Assembly (NCBI GenBank): GCA_030765055.1
Contig: CM060952.1
Span: 168,704,340 to 168,768,339, forward strand
Reading direction: 5' to 3'
Length of the DNA: 64,000 nt
From: Mantis religiosa
Taxonomy: Eukaryota; Arthropoda; Insecta; Mantodea; Mantidae
Positions 1 through 12,503 of this stretch are shown one piece after another. The notes under the pieces were generated by a model. That model saw only the letters and a list, made by a program, of their open reading frames with translations, was not told where the DNA came from and made no database searches. A program made the translations under genes and the position numbers. Position 1 is the stretch's first letter, and every line of letters starts with the position of its first letter.

Positions 1-1959
1 GACGAAATCGCCTGAGCCATCCCGCTCGGTACATAAAGCGGTGACGTTTCTCCAGTTGTGGAAAAAAAAATTCTATTTTGAATTTTCCAACTACTTTTAA
101 AATTCTCCAAATTATGAGGTCAGGTATTTATTCTCATTATTTCTTCATTTTACCTTCAGATTCTAAGCATTTCTATTTAATTTCACTTTTTAACAGCCAC
201 GTTTAGATGTTATTGGGGAATAATTATTAGAATGTTATTGATTTTACCTTTTATTATACAGCAAACAGCTGTGAACCTGAAAAGCTTTTCAGGTAAAAAG
301 CGTTTCCAAATCATAGCCGTGACCATAAAGGCAGTGCGTCGGCCAACACGTTTAATTATGAATTCGGAACACTGTATTGTTTGCATAAATAGCAGCTCAT
401 TTGAAGCAAGTGGTACATGAAATACATGTATATTTGGACAAGAAATGCCGTGTTGAATACCTTATGGAGATGTCGACAAGCTCAATGTGACTAGTTAATT
501 TGGCATGTGAGGCTTGTATTGCAATGCTCTGTCTCGCTTTTATTGAAGTACTCATACCTATAGGTCTCGTTACTCATTCATGAAATATCGGGGACATACA
601 AAAGTATATATTATACCAAAACGTGATTTATTATACGGCTCTTCTAATGAGGTCTATTCAGGCTCCACCTAACGTTTTCTGGTTCTGTCTAATAACCACA
701 ATTGAAATTCTTTGATAAATGCAGGTATATTATCGTGAGTCCATGCTACACAGCATGATTTAATATCATAATTTTAATAAGGTTTAATATAACAATCGGT
801 AATACCTCTTAAGTTGTTTTTTGATCAAGAATAACGGAGAATAAATTAACAGAAGTTCTAGAAACGTTCAAGCGAATAATACACGGTGTTCATTTTTCAG
901 CAAACCCGCATACCATAGTTCAATTAATTGGAGTTTAATTGGAGCTATGAGTTCTGTTATCTTCAGGTGAATGGTTGTAGGAAATGGATTTTGGTGGTTG
1001 TTGTTGGCTACTCAGTCGTATTAATAATACTTGGTTTGTTGTTGAATTATTTGGTTTAATTCTTGAATCTCTGTTTGTTTATCGACTTGGATCGGTGACC
1101 ACCTATCATACTTCGAAATCTTCGCTTCTCTTCTTAATGCACATGAACACGTTCTTCCCGTCGTAGTATCAACTTGTAAGTAAGGTTTTTCTCACTTCAC
1201 CAGTCAGTTCGAACCTTATTCTGATCCCCTCTCTAACTTTATCACGTGACCAAACTAGCTCGCCCTTCTCAAATGCTACAGTATTATTGGTTTCTCATTT
1301 TATTTCGAATTTTTGCATTGGTTTGCAAAACTCATATGACTCACTGACGTTCCGCCTACCCTGAGTTGGGGAACGCCTACGCTAAGTTCTTTGTATGCAT
1401 CGTTACCAAATCAGTGAAGTAAATCTCTTTAGCGTTCATGCTCAGCTGCATTTTGAAAGTCCTTTGTCCCAAAACATTCCTAGCTGAAAGAATACAATAG
1501 TCTTCAGACATTGAACTTTTACTAACACAAAGAAGGTAACGGCCCTTCTTTCCTGTCTCTGCGACGTGTACAGATTTTTACTTGAATATTTTATCTTTCT
1601 CGCCCGAATGTTAGTAATAGTAATAGTAATTTATTTCCTTTTACATCAACAAATGGAAATACAAAATCAAGATTACAATTATAAAATCCATACTGAAATA
1701 TGCCATATATTCCTAAATCCTGAAAATCCTATCATGTTATCATGTTGCCCACCATTGAATAGTAATTCAGCCCCAATACACCTAACCCTAGGTTTTTGTG
1801 TAATGGAGGCCCTCTGCTCCTTTTTACACTTTCTGCCATTTCACCTATCTCACTCTACATTTTTCTCTTAATTGTTCTTAGCCATCTCTCTTTAACTTTC
1901 CCTAAATAATTCCCTATATTTCTCCTGTTCTTTTCTCCTTTTACTGACAACATTTTTCT
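1..1959. other. AT-rich stretch without recognisable gene or repeat
   Basis: I read both strands and found only short chance reading frames (the longest about 100 codons, low complexity) and no tRNA-like box, LTR end or transposase motif. Old decayed repeats cannot be excluded without a library search. Confidence 0.5.
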
Positions 1960-1972
1960 AATTACTACTTCA

Positions 1973-2540
1973 CCCCCCCCCCAAACTGTCCCATTTACGT
2001 AGCCAAGCCTGCTCTCTCCATATCTTTGTTTGACTACAATTTAATATACAATGGAAATCTGCATTCTCTTCTCCACACAATGGACATTTATCTAGCTCCC
2101 TCTCTTGACCTATACCTTTCAAGTTTCTCACTCCTGTTCTCGCCCAAGCAAAACCTTCTCGCCCTAACTTACTACATATATCTATATATCCTTCCCTCCC
2201 CCAGGTTATTTTTATTTCTCTATATAATCTTAGTGAGCTTTTGTCACTTGTATTGGCAAAAATGTCTTGTCTGTCAATATCTTCTAATCTTAGCTTAACT
2301 TCTTTCCAGAAGCCTCTATACCCATACTCTGCATTTATCCAAGAATGATTCATACCTATCTGCTTCAACAAGTCATACATTTTATGTGCCCAAGACCCAT
2401 CCCAGTTACTTCTCTTTTGAAGGATGTTAGTATATATGTTATATTAAATTATATTCTTCCCTTCTTATTCTTTATGTCAACTGCTATTTTAATCATTCTA
2501 ATTTCATATTATTATAACAAAATTGTTATATTAGTTTAGC
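1973..2540 (-). pseudogene. LINE (non-LTR retrotransposon) ORF2 C-terminal relic
   Basis: The minus strand has a 136-codon open frame from 2380 to 1970. It contains GFWKEVKLRLEDIDRQDIF, then YREIKITWGREGYIDICSK, then REGFAWARTG, and ends with a cysteine-histidine cluster CPLCGEENADFHC followed by C (C-x2-C-x8-H-x4-C). Such a zinc-knuckle-like cluster downstream of the reverse transcriptase is typical of the C-terminal end of non-LTR retrotransposon ORF2 proteins. The frame can be followed upstream (WDGSWAHKMYD) to about 2480, where stops and frameshifts appear, so this is a 5'-truncated, decayed copy. The reverse transcriptase core is absent. A second, older copy of the same region lies at 38575-39255 on the same strand and shares the blocks LWKRVRMRIEDIERQDI and TYREIKMKWKRE. 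The clade (Jockey, R1, CR1 and so on) cannot be fixed from this piece. Confidence 0.75.
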
Positions 2541-3723
2541 AAAGCATTTCTATTAATTTTTTTTAATTATTTGACTTCGATTAATTCGCCGCCTCCTAAT
2601 CGCTGCCTGATACTGCGGTTACAATTTTATTCGTTATTTCCCGCCCTCCGATTGAGCAAGAATGACGTCATACTTGACTGGTGAGTCTATCTTGAAATTA
2701 TAGTGCCCTCTACGGAGAAAAAGCTGTAATTTTTGCGGAACAGTAAGCAAATTACATTGCTCTGAGCGTGTTTGTGCTGGTAACTAATACAACCAGCTTT
2801 CCCTGGATATGAATGCAGAGCACCGCGTGTTCATGGTTGAATGCTACTTTCTACCAGCATTAAAATTGGTGCGACATATAAATACAATTTGAACCGCTGC
2901 ATAGAAGTTTATGCAACGCTATCCAGCATTCAGGCAAGTCCCTCGGAGCGTAATGTTGTCAAGTGTCCAGGTACCGTCAAATTGACATTCTTTGTTTGCA
3001 ATATAAACGTGTTAGCTATTATCACTATACGATATAAACGTTTAGTCATTTTCACGCTTAACTAAAATGCCTATTAATGTTGGTATCCTTATGTCTTTAA
3101 AAACCAGTAGGTGCATCAAACATTTCCAAGATACAGGATCAGTTTCTCGCAAAAACAGACCCGCTATAAAGTGACTGGTTCCAATCTAGAAGCAATAAAT
3201 AATGTTATGACAGAAAGGTCTCAAGCATACCTTCTCGCAATACAGACAGTGTTTTAGGGGAAGAGGGATAGGAAATATAAGAAAAGGGATACATAAGACT
3301 ATGCACTAGAGATATTTTCTTGTTTAAACATGGATAAAAGCTTTGTACATGTTGTAAAACTATTTTTCATTCCTAGAACATGTTCTACTAATTTTCTGGT
3401 TTGTAATGAAGTTACTTTGTGAGAAAACTGGCTGATAGAAAAGAATTGAGATCAAATTGAAATATTTCTATTTTATGTGATAGGTTTACAATATGCATAT
3501 ATGTCTAATGTAACAGAAAAACAGATGTTCATTGTGAAATAAGTGTTAATTTACTTATCATTTCGTATACTCCTTATGGTATACTTTTATAGCTGCTTAA
3601 TTAACTTTGCAGTGCATTCATTGTAGTATATTGTTTTTCAAAAACAATTATCGTATCTACGCACCAGGCGAAATTCCGCACCTTTATATTACGCGGGCAG
3701 GACCCACCTCTCAAATAGTAAAT
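2541..3723. other. No recognisable feature
   Basis: AT-rich sequence with no convincing coding frame, tRNA-like box or shared repeat recognised. Confidence 0.45.
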
Positions 3724-4216
3724 TGTGACTTTGTGGGTTCGTGAAATTAAAAGTCCAATTGCACAAACTCAAAATGTTCTATATTTCCACCGAATTACAG
3801 TTGGAACACTTGCCGATTACATAGAATTACGTAGCGCACACAATTACAATTCACCAGTTCGTCTGTCACAGGTCCACTCTGCGCTCAAAATTACGTACAA
3901 CTCCTCCGATGCACGTACACAGTCTTCCAGTCCGTTCTCTTACGCGGCGCTCCTCACGGCTGCTCGCCAAGAACTGACTGACTCGTCCACTGCAGGCCTT
4001 ATATAGGGAAGATCGCCGTTTCTGGAAGGTTCGCGGCTCGCACAATTATCCCGATATTTCCAGACGTGTGGTGGGAGGGGAAGGAGACGGTACAGGGCTC
4101 TTCTAATCATCCCCTCAGTTAGTGACACGAGACAAATGGATAGGCGTGGCCTGAATGCTTCCCGTCTGGCCCTACTGCCGGCCGGTTCTATCGGGAATTC
4201 CGACGTTCGGGTGACA
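3724..4216 (-). repeat. Solo LTR, long subfamily
   Basis: Read on the minus strand, the element starts TGTCACCC at 4216 and ends AAGTCACA at 3724, giving TG...CA termini over 493 bp. It matches the plus-strand copy at 55870-56358 along its full length. Flanking 4-mers are AAAT (left) and ATAT (right), which fits a 4 bp target duplication with one change. A TATATAA-like box (rc near 3997-4003) and the GC-rich tract before it are shared with the other long copy. No gag-pol sequence adjoins it, so it is a recombined solo LTR. The 93-codon frame inside it is not a gene. Confidence 0.85.
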
Positions 4217-4993
4217 ATATTTACCTGCCGGTAGAGGGAGGCCTCAAAGCTGCTGTCAGCACATCAAGTACGACCGCAAGCCGCTAGGGGAATCGTATAT
4301 AAACATGCTCCATCAGCAATGTTATTGATGACATCAAATTTTGCTCTGCAAAATCACAGATAAAAATTAACACCGTGCACTAGGAAACATAAAATACTCG
4401 CACTTTTTAATGTTATCAAAAACTCGCGAACTGGAAGATTAATGTATAATTATTCAAAGTTCAGTTTTTGATACAAATGTAATATGTATAAAATTATAAT
4501 TCGACTGGCATTCAATCCATCAACATGAAGTAAGGGTACAAAAATCAGTAATATCTCTAAATTGTTTTTGTGATCAAGGATAATGGAGATTATATTAACA
4601 GTAATTAGCAAATGGTACATCAAACTGATGATGGCAGCTAAGTCTTTGTTTTGCTGTGTTCTGTAACATTATTTTTGCACTATGTAATTAATATTCCATA
4701 CATAACGTTATTGTTGCTATGCATCATAAGTTGACATTCCCGCCGCCCTAAGTAATTTCTCCATAGCAACACATAGAGGCGATGCAAAAAGCACTAGTGT
4801 GGTAATTAAATACATTTATTTTGAAACATTGATTGTGATATTGCAATTTGTATAATTATATAAATACACATAGTGCAAAAAATAGTATGCCAGTACACAT
4901 GTGGAATACATAACGTGGTGCCGTATAAAGTGCTTACTACATTAGTATCGCAATATATTATAAAATACTCTTGAATATGGGAAAGAGGAATAA
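4217..4993. other. No recognisable feature
   Basis: Spacer between two solo LTRs. AT-rich, with no reading frame or repeat signature I can name. Confidence 0.45.
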
Positions 4994-5383
4994 TATCGCG
5001 AGGCATTGTTGCGACGGGTGCGGCCGGCACGCGCAAAGAGACAGATAGCGCAGCGCGGAGATAAAAGCTTGCCGAAACAGAGAAAGAAAGAGACAGATAG
5101 ATGACTGGAAGGTTCGCTTTCTGGTGACGTCTTGATTGTTAAAGAACGTTCCACTAATTTCTAGAACAATGAGTGGAGATACAAAAGTGCCACTGCTGTC
5201 AGCGCAGTGGGACAGTTGTAATTGGACTTGTGTAGAGAGTTGAAAGGGGAGAACTGTACTATGTACGACACGTCACTTTTAGAACCTGTGAGGGGTGTAC
5301 AAAAGTGTCTTTCTACGGAAGTAAAGAACATTTTGAATTTCTGCAAACTTGACTTTTAAATTTACGAACCCAACAAAGTCATA
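4994..5383 (+). repeat. Solo LTR, short subfamily
   Basis: This 390 bp element starts TATCGCGAGGCATTG (family consensus TGTCGCG, one change) and ends CAACAAAGTCATA (consensus CACAAAGTCACA). It is flanked by perfect 4 bp duplications ATAA (4990-4993 and 5384-5387). It has the family blocks: a GC-rich 5' part, GCGGAGATAAAAGC, and a 3' end with AGTAAAGAACATTTTGAATT in place of the AATAAA-containing block. There is no internal retroviral-like region. Confidence 0.85.
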
Positions 5384-5389
5384 ATAATG

Positions 5390-5470
5390 AACGGCCTTTA
5401 CAATTGAGAGGTTAGCGGTCTGACCATTTAACCCGGCTTCGATTCCCGGCGTGACTGCTGAGTTTTATTT
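5390..5470 (+). repeat. tRNA-like SINE head fragment
   Basis: The stretch GGTTAGCGGTCTGACC...GCTTCGATTCCCGGCG resembles a degenerate A box followed by a B box (GGTTCGANTCC-type). It lacks a pairing acceptor stem and anticodon arm, so it is read as a tRNA-derived SINE fragment and not a working tRNA. It lies seven bases after the LTR. Confidence 0.35.
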
Positions 5471-6553
5471 AACTAGAACCATTCCTCACCCCCAAAGAGT
5501 CTGGAAATATGATTGTGGAAGTTGCAAGTTTTTAACTGTAAACAACTGATTAAATCAAAGTTCGCCGGGTCAGTTAGTTAATAATTAAGACGACAGTGTT
5601 GCAGTCACTTGACCCTTGTTCAAAATATTCTCTCATAACGCTTATTCTTTTATGTACCTTATCTTATTACCTATTTTCTGGTAGGTGCAATGGGAAGTGG
5701 GGAATACAATAGGCTAAAGAGATAGTCAAACCCTTTAAGAGCTGGTCGCTCGGTGTAATACTTTGGGATTCCCTTGTCTTAGCACAACCTGGAGATTAAA
5801 GAACGAATAATGGCTTTTATTAGCGAAAAGTATTCAGCATTTGGATGTATTCACAAGTTCCAAAGGAATAGAGAGGTTCACCTGGTAACCACCAAGCAAA
5901 GGCAAACGTTAAGTTTAAAAAATTCGGAGTATCAAAGCAAATCAAAGTAGCAACCTGGAACGTACTCATAATGAATCAATCAACTTTCTGGTTTAATTGT
6001 CCTGGTGTATTCTATGGACAATGTTCAGAAATATAAACAAGCAGTCACTGATGGTCACAAATGAAGATGGCCTGCAGAAAATGCTACAGTGTTGAAATAA
6101 AATTGATATTGTATATGGAATGAAAATATCAGTAGAATTATGGCTTTAGAGAAATGAACCCAGTTAGATAAAAATAGGGTTAGTATAGTAATAAATTAGA
6201 TATCAGTATCACACTTCGAGTGTTTAGAATGTAATGTCACGTAGCAGGGAGAAACTGATGCATCAGTCAAAAGTCGTGAAGTAGAAGAAGAAATAAAGAG
6301 TTCATTTAAAACCTAACGGAGCACACGGGGATTCGCCTCCACCGCGACCTTGCCGCATGCCCCCACTACCGCATGCCGTTGTGTGTGGGGGCTAGCCTCC
6401 ACTCGGCAGTATTGTACTGGCCATCAACATGAACAGGCGCTTGACTCTAGAGCAAGGCATTGCTGTACGTAAAAGTTATTGCAAATGTTAATGTAGTATA
6501 ACTACAAATTTTAGAATATTTATTTTAGATATTTCATATTGTGGTATACATAT
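5471..6553. other. No recognisable feature
   Basis: No coding frame over 60 codons stands out. A short GC-rich patch with a repeated CCGCATGCC motif lies near 6340-6380. Confidence 0.4.
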
Positions 6554-6985
6554 TGTCGCGAACCCATTATTTACGAAAGCGCGGCGCCTGAGCGATAAGG
6601 GGTAGATGGAGCCGGGCGGAGATAAAAGGGATGCCAAAACAGATAAAGGTAGAACATTATAGTGAAATCTTGATTGTCTTACAGAACATTCGATTTCTTG
6701 TTTGTTCCAGAAATGTCTAGTAACATGAGTCGTGGTATATAAGGAAGCTGCGACTCGCCAAAAGACAGTTGTAAAGACGATCGTGAACAGTTGTAAACAG
6801 GAATTGTAACAAGAGCTGTTGTAAACAGTGGAAGTTGAGTAAGCTCTTTGTTGTGGTCAACGACCTTGGTAGATTGTAATTGTGTATGTGACGTAATCCT
6901 TTGACTACGTGTACTTGTAGGAAAATAAAGAACATTTCGAATTCTGCAACTGGGACTTAAAATTCTTCGAACCCACAAAGTCACA
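6554..6985 (+). repeat. Solo LTR with readable promoter and poly(A) signals
   Basis: A 432 bp element with TGTCGCG at the start, CACAAAGTCACA at the end, and a perfect ATAT target duplication (6550-6553 and 6986-6989). Inside it are GGCGGAGATAAAAGGG, a TATA box TATATAA at 6736-6742 and a poly(A) signal AATAAA at 6924-6929. These are in the U3-R-U5 order expected of an LTR retrotransposon. No primer-binding site or gag-pol follows. The 4 bp duplication and TG...CA ends suit Ty3/Gypsy or Bel-Pao superfamilies; which one cannot be decided without the internal region. Confidence 0.9.
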
Positions 6986-7654
6986 ATATAATAGAAAGAT
7001 ATTTTCCTAAAAATGGCTTTCCTGCTTTGGAAGTTTCAAATCATGTATTTTCAGTGAACCTTTGGTGTGGAGTTTTTATGTGGAATACAATAGTTCTACT
7101 TATCGAATGTACTTGGAAGAGAAACTAAAAAGAGGTTTATTGAAGCTTGTGGTTGATGTTCGATTCCTTTATGGTGTGCAGTAGTTGAATATCGAACAAA
7201 TAAACCAGGATTGCTTTGGGGTGCAGTGCTATGTTAAACTTTAAGGTCAGCAGAATACCAAAGAGTTGGGTTCTTTATGGAAACATTGATAACATCTGCA
7301 AGAAAGTATTAAATAACAAACACGTGCGAGTGGTTGAACCTGTAGGGGATTAGTAGAAACAGTCAGAGAATATAAGAAAAGTGCAGCGGATAACTCTTTA
7401 AAAGTAACAAGCAGAATTCCTAAGGGATGCCGAGGAGAAAGAAAGAAAGAAGGAAAAAAAAAAGAGCTCTGCAGTATAAAATTGCGCATTGAATCGGTAA
7501 CTTTTGCCTTCAATATGTATGCTCATCATTGCGTTTACACAATGAAGTGAAAAATCGAAAGTTTCCCCTATTCGTTTTCTGCAAATTGCGTTTACGGTAC
7601 GTTACTTTGGGTTGAACGTTTGCAGCAATAAATCTTTTATTAAGCTTTTACGAG
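6986..7654. other. No recognisable feature
   Basis: AT-rich spacer. The short minus frame at 7247-7513 has no recognisable domain and spans a purine-rich run. Confidence 0.4.
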
Positions 7655-7727
7655 ACCTGTTTATCTCCGCGTCGCACTGTCTCTTTGCGCGCGTCGGCGG
7701 CGCGCGTCGCAACAATACCTCGCAACA
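7655..7727 (-). repeat. Solo LTR fragment (5' end only)
   Basis: Contains TTTATCTCCGCG, a GC-rich block with GCGCGTCGCAACAAT and the terminus CCTCGCAACA. This is the reverse complement of the 5' part of the short LTR subfamily (compare 44821-44883). The rest of the LTR is missing. Confidence 0.6.
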
Positions 7728-8312
7728 ACGTGTGTTATGTTACCTCACCGTGTATGGAACACAGAATAAAGCCTGTTCCGATGTTCACATGGTTTTCTCT
7801 GCGCGCTCTTATACAAAATATTTCTAAACATGTGTATCTTATCCCCTTCATGTTATCCAGATAAATGTTTGCTGAAATGGCGTTGTTACATATTTTCTTA
7901 TAATTATAATGAGAAATAGAGAACTTAGGCTTAAGCGGAGGTCAAAAGCTTTAAGAACTGGTCGCGTGTGCGGGCTTTGACATCCATTTATATTTACATG
8001 GCCGGAACAAAAAAATTAATAACGACTTCCTATTTGAGAATAGTATATTTGAACCAGGAACAAGAAATATATAAAACATAGTTACCTAAAAAAGTTTGTT
8101 TGACATTTGGCAATGGTTTTCTTAAGGGAGATCGACGTTATTATGCAATAGTTTACAGGACTTCAGAGGCTACTTCCGGCAAATAATCAATTCTCTTAAT
8201 CAAAATCGTTAGAGCAGCATTTTGAAGAAAAAAAATTATCTCCTGCCACATCCGTGAACGTGCTGTATGTAATTAAGTACTTATCTGACTTTTCCTGTTT
8301 CGGTTAATTTTT

Positions 8313-8372
8313 CTCACTCACTCACTCACTCACTCACTCACTCACTCACTCACTCACTCACTCACTCACTCA
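8313..8372. repeat. (CTCA)15 microsatellite
   Basis: Fifteen uninterrupted tetranucleotide units. Confidence 0.98.
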
Positions 8373-8950
8373 TACAGTTATGGAACTTTTACTAAACATC
8401 TCTTTTATTAAGACGATCTCAAATCTCGAATTTTTTGTGAAGTGTAATGTCCAAATTTTTCACAATTAACTATCTTGCATCATTTGTTTTATATCGTGAG
8501 GCATGTTAAGTTCTTAATTTTGTCAACTACTTCGCTTTCATGTAAATATGCATTTCTTTATGCTTCTCAAGTCTAGTTTTTTTATAGCAGTATGTAACTG
8601 TGTTTACTCATCGCTATGACTCCCAATTAGTATGCATAATCAAATAGTCAAATGTGCTTTCAAATAGGTACAGGATTAAACAGAATCATACAATGATGAT
8701 GTGGAAAATCAAATGAACCTCGTCAGTATTAACGCACTGTATTCAAGCCATAGCAAGTCGCGTTTAAGCCACTGGATCCTATGGTTTCGGGTTTCGACTA
8801 GGATTCCAATTGATTGCGAGGAAATCTGCTTATTTCCGTGACATTGCAAACATGGATTCGATACTGCCTGTCGCTTTTTTTTATTTCTACACATCGTACC
8901 TGCTTACCTTCACAGTATTGTTTCCCAGATTTAAGTCATATTTGCATATA

Positions 8951-9040
8951 ATGCTTTTTTAATTTAATTTACGTCCTCCAATGTTAACTCATATCGAAAG
9001 ATGAATAAAATGGGTCAAATGATGTGCTGAAATAAGTTCT
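8951..9040 (-). repeat. SINE-A 3' relic
   Basis: AATTTACGTCCTCCAATGTT followed by a diverged AAATGATG...TGCT block matches the 3' end of the abundant tRNA-derived SINE of this window (SINE-A). The head is missing. Confidence 0.6.
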
Positions 9041-9119
9041 CTCGGGACTTCTTAAACATAGCATAGACACGCTACCACTTACGCTGCAGAGGTGGGCACA
9101 GAGTTTAAAATGCTAATTC

Positions 9120-9235
<116 letters not shown>

Positions 9236-9897
9236 TATTAACTGTTAGAATTATTGAGCTGAAGTTGAGATTTTTACATACTTAAATGGCGCATTCAAGA
9301 GTGAAACTTACATTTTTGTATTTAAGATTTAAAATATTGCTGCGCAACAGTTGTGCCGAACATTATCGGGAGTCCTGCGCCAGGCGATAATTGCTATCCT
9401 TGGAGAACTGGAACTTTCTTGATGTTTCGACATCTCAAATGTTCTGGAAAGTTCGTACGGCTTTATAGGCGATCGCTCTCGCGAAGTGAGTCGGAGTTAC
9501 GTGAGTGAATTTGACGGAGTACACCAGTGGATATGAGAAGTGAATTTTGCTTAGCGAGTGAGTTTCGGAGTGCGTTTGAAGTGGGATGAAAACCTGTTCT
9601 CCGAGTGAGTTGATGACGATGGTAGGTGTGTTGGAGACGTCTTGGGCTCCAGTGAATGTACCGTCGGAACAAGAGACCATGTTGGGCATAATTCGTTACT
9701 CCGCGGAAAAGACTAAAGTGAATGTAAAAACAAAATGAAGTAACAGGGGACAGAGGAACTAGTTGACATTAGTGGAGTGACAAATGAAGCTAAGTGAAGT
9801 TAGGGAAAGTTTATCTAGTTTATGGCAATGAAATCTGAATGAAGTATCTGTCGGAAAAAGTGGACCGAAGTGATAATATGCACTGTTCACCAAAGCA
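9236..9897. other. Unclassified stretch with short GTGAGT-rich block
   Basis: A block at about 9490-9620 is unusually rich in GTGAGT and GCGAGTGAG words and follows a TTATAGGCG box. It could be the untranslated leader of some element, but no frame or repeat partner was found in the window. Confidence 0.25.
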
Positions 9898-10125
9898 GAG
9901 TAAGGAGCAGAACCGTTAAAAAACATGCGCCGTATTCACTCTGTACACTAAAACCGAGAAGATTCATTCACAATAGTAGAAGCCGTCAGAATGTTTTTGA
10001 ATGGTCTGTAACTGAACTAACATGGGGTGTCATAAACTACTGAGGGATGGTGTAGGAAGCTTTTCCAATCCCCCCTGCGTCTCATCACCCGGAGACTTTC
10101 TTTCCTGTGATATAAGTGGAATGTA
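9898..10125 (+). repeat. Dispersed repeat D, copy 1
   Basis: About 130 bp (9909-10037) match the reverse complement of 31868-31996 with roughly nine in ten bases identical by eye, for example AGAAGATTCATTCACAA and CATGGGGTGTCATAAAC. Weaker similarity continues to about 10125. It has no tRNA-like head or coding motif, so its class is unknown. Confidence 0.7.
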
Positions 10126-10967
10126 CATTCAGTTGCCTTATCAATCACTTCTGAAATCGCCTTTGAAATAGAGAATTAAAAAGAATTTCATTTTCACATA
10201 CTTTGAATACTAAAAGGAACACACATTTCACGTCTGACTTCCGGCAATATGTAACTAAATTTCTTTGCGTTTCAGTTGTACGACCCTCTTGGCCTTATTC
10301 TTCCTTTGTGTAAGGTGAATCTTAACTTCATATAGAAATATTTCCTAACTGCCTATTTTACTGATATAATATATAATATTTCCTATGTTACGGATGTTAA
10401 GCATCATTCTAAACTGTTATACATTGAAACCACCAAGAAAGTGTTGTCACTTTAATGATAATAGGCCCACAGGCTTCAATTTTGTTGATGCCTCCTATGT
10501 TTGAAGAAGCTTGACAAGTCTTCAGTACCAGAGCTCAAACAACATTAATTATTTACGGAGTCCATAATGGCGGCATGGCGTGCTTGTTAGCTTAATGTGT
10601 AGGCTCTGTAGGAGAGTCTATGCTTACTGAATAATGAGCTGCGCACATATTGGACTTCGGAGCACCAGAGTAAACGAGTTCGAAAGCTATCGTGGAATAA
10701 TCATAAGACTATACACGAGATCAGTGTTATCTTGCACATCCTAAGACAATTTATTCTCACGCTCATTGTTAAGGGCTACAAATCAGTTAAGTTTCCTAAT
10801 ACAATTTGAAGATCATGCATTCCATCTGAGAGGTGTGCTCCATATAGGTTTGCCCAGTACATCATAACAATCACGTGACACTACTCACTTCTGATTGGCT
10901 GCTGTCGTGGAGAAATCTGTTAATCGATACAAATAGTTCCTATTTAACCTGATCGTTTATCCTGATA
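10126..10967. other. No recognisable feature
   Basis: Spacer without an identifiable repeat. A GC-poor tRNA-like string near 10575-10610 is too weak to call. Confidence 0.35.
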
Positions 10968-11753
10968 CGAGGGCTGTTCAGTAAAGAATGATCACTTTTT
11001 TTTTTTTTTTTTTTTTTTTTTTTGACAACGCACCTTTACTCATCCTGATAATTTTGACGGTCCTTCACAAAATAGTCTCCCCTGAATGCGATGCACTTGT
11101 CCCAGCGTTTCTGCTAGTCTTCAAAATCGCCTCCGCAGCCTTCACCACTGCTTCTGATGATGGAAATGCCTCCCACGAAGGCGTTTCTTCAAGTTAGGGA
11201 ACACAAAAAGGTCATATGAGGCTAAATCCGGACTATAGGGAGGGTGAGGGATGCACTTCACGTTGATTTTTGCAAGATATTCAGCAACAACATTGGCAAT
11301 ATGCGGCCGCGCATTATCGTGGTGCAGCATCCAGCCTGCTTCACGGAAATGTGGTCTTTTGCGCCTCATATGGACTTACAATGTTTTCAGGACCTCCCTG
11401 TAGTATTGTCCAGTTACTGATGTGTGTGCAGGTACAACATGCTGATAAACCATTCCATGAATATCAAAGAATGAGATGACCATAACTTTCCCAGCAGAAG
11501 CAACCACTTTTGCTTTTTGGGGGGTTAGTGATGAAGGAGATTTCCACACCGAGTTTTGCTGTTTGCTCTCAGGATCAAAATGATGTAGTTAGGTTACATC
11601 AGCAGTGATTACGTTTGAAAGAATCTCCGGATCTTCCTCTAACCTCAACTTTAATTGCAAGTTACCCCATTGCAACGGTAGGCGAACTTGTCTGAATTTG
11701 CCTGGTTTTCACAGGCGGAAACCACTTGATAATTCTTTATTGAACAAACCTCG
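10968..11753 (-). mobile_element. Internally deleted mariner (copy 1)
   Basis: Terminal inverted repeats CGAGGGCTGTTCAGTAAAG (left) and the complement of TTTATTGAACAAACCTCG (right), with TA on both sides (10966-10967 and 11754-11755), define a 786 bp element. A run of about 28 T lies just inside the left end. The transposase reads on the minus strand and lacks its N-terminal part, exactly as in the copies at 26620 and 53691. Confidence 0.9.
11142..11630 (-). pseudogene. Mariner transposase, catalytic-domain remnant (copy 1)
   Basis: The 75-codon frame at 11369-11142 carries FREAGWMLHHDNARPH, with the second catalytic Asp in HDNARPH, and then HPPYSPDLASYD with the third Asp 34 residues later. 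This spacing marks a D34D mariner catalytic core. Upstream on the minus strand the frame of the first Asp (NVITAD) is followed by a stop where other mariners read DETW. The C-terminal third runs into frameshifts after GRHFHHQKQ. The N-terminal helix-turn-helix region is missing, so the copy cannot encode a working transposase. Confidence 0.85.
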
Positions 11754-12235
11754 TATATTAGAAGGCGATTGTCAGATTTTCTCAGAATAGCACTCACACA
11801 TCAAAATTGGCCTAACGTTTTTAGAGAATTTGATCAGAAATATAAACCCTGGAAAGTATAAAGTTGAAATAGGAAATATTAATTTATAATAAACATTTAT
11901 ATTCACCGACTCATCCCTATAAAATGGGACCAAAAATCAGAACATTACGTGGAATAACGATAAAGAAACACAATTCCCTTTGCCTTAGCACAAGGAATAT
12001 TTAAGTGTTGAAATAGCAAGCATGCCCACGTAAGCAGCCAGAAAGCCATACCAAATAAGACAACGACGAATTCACGCCAAAATGCATACTTATTTCTAGC
12101 GATAGCTCAACCCAAGGATTTCCCGCGCTAATTAACCTAGCCTTTCACTGAAATTTCGCCTGAGGTAGGTGCCGTAGTCACGCTCCTGGTGCCAACCAGG
12201 GAAACCAAGAGCAAAGCTCATTGAGAGCACAAGCT

Positions 12236-12420
12236 TGTACCTCATGTTCAAGAGGTCCCGACATGGATGATAAAACTTTTATCATCTGGATAAAGTTTTT
12301 TTTCGAGATTTTCCATTATTCTGAAAGATGAATGTCGGGTATGATCCTGGGCTTGTTTGAGCATCATTGCACCCATTTCCTTCATCGTTCGATATGACCT
12401 AAGCGGTTAAAAGACGTTAG
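12236..12420 (+). repeat. SINE-A, old diverged copy
   Basis: The remaining landmarks are CTCATGTTCAAGAGGTCCCG, GAAAGATGAATGTCGGGTA, TTTGAGCATCATT and TTCGATATGACC. The B box is partly lost and there is no clear tail or duplication. Confidence 0.75.
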
Positions 12421-12503
12421 TTTATTTTATTATTTTTAAGCCTATGTTACCTGAGTTAAAAGGAGAATGAAAGTCTTATCCCTCCAATGTTAAAAAGGCT
12501 ATT

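Noticed and set aside
3725..4128. Frames of 93 and 62 codons with stretches resembling protein
   Set aside because: They lie wholly within the solo LTR 3724-4216; the same frames appear in its sister copy only because the DNA is repeated.
8313..8372. CRISPR-like regular repeat
   Set aside because: It is a simple CTCA microsatellite with no spacers; no cas-like frame exists and the DNA is eukaryotic.
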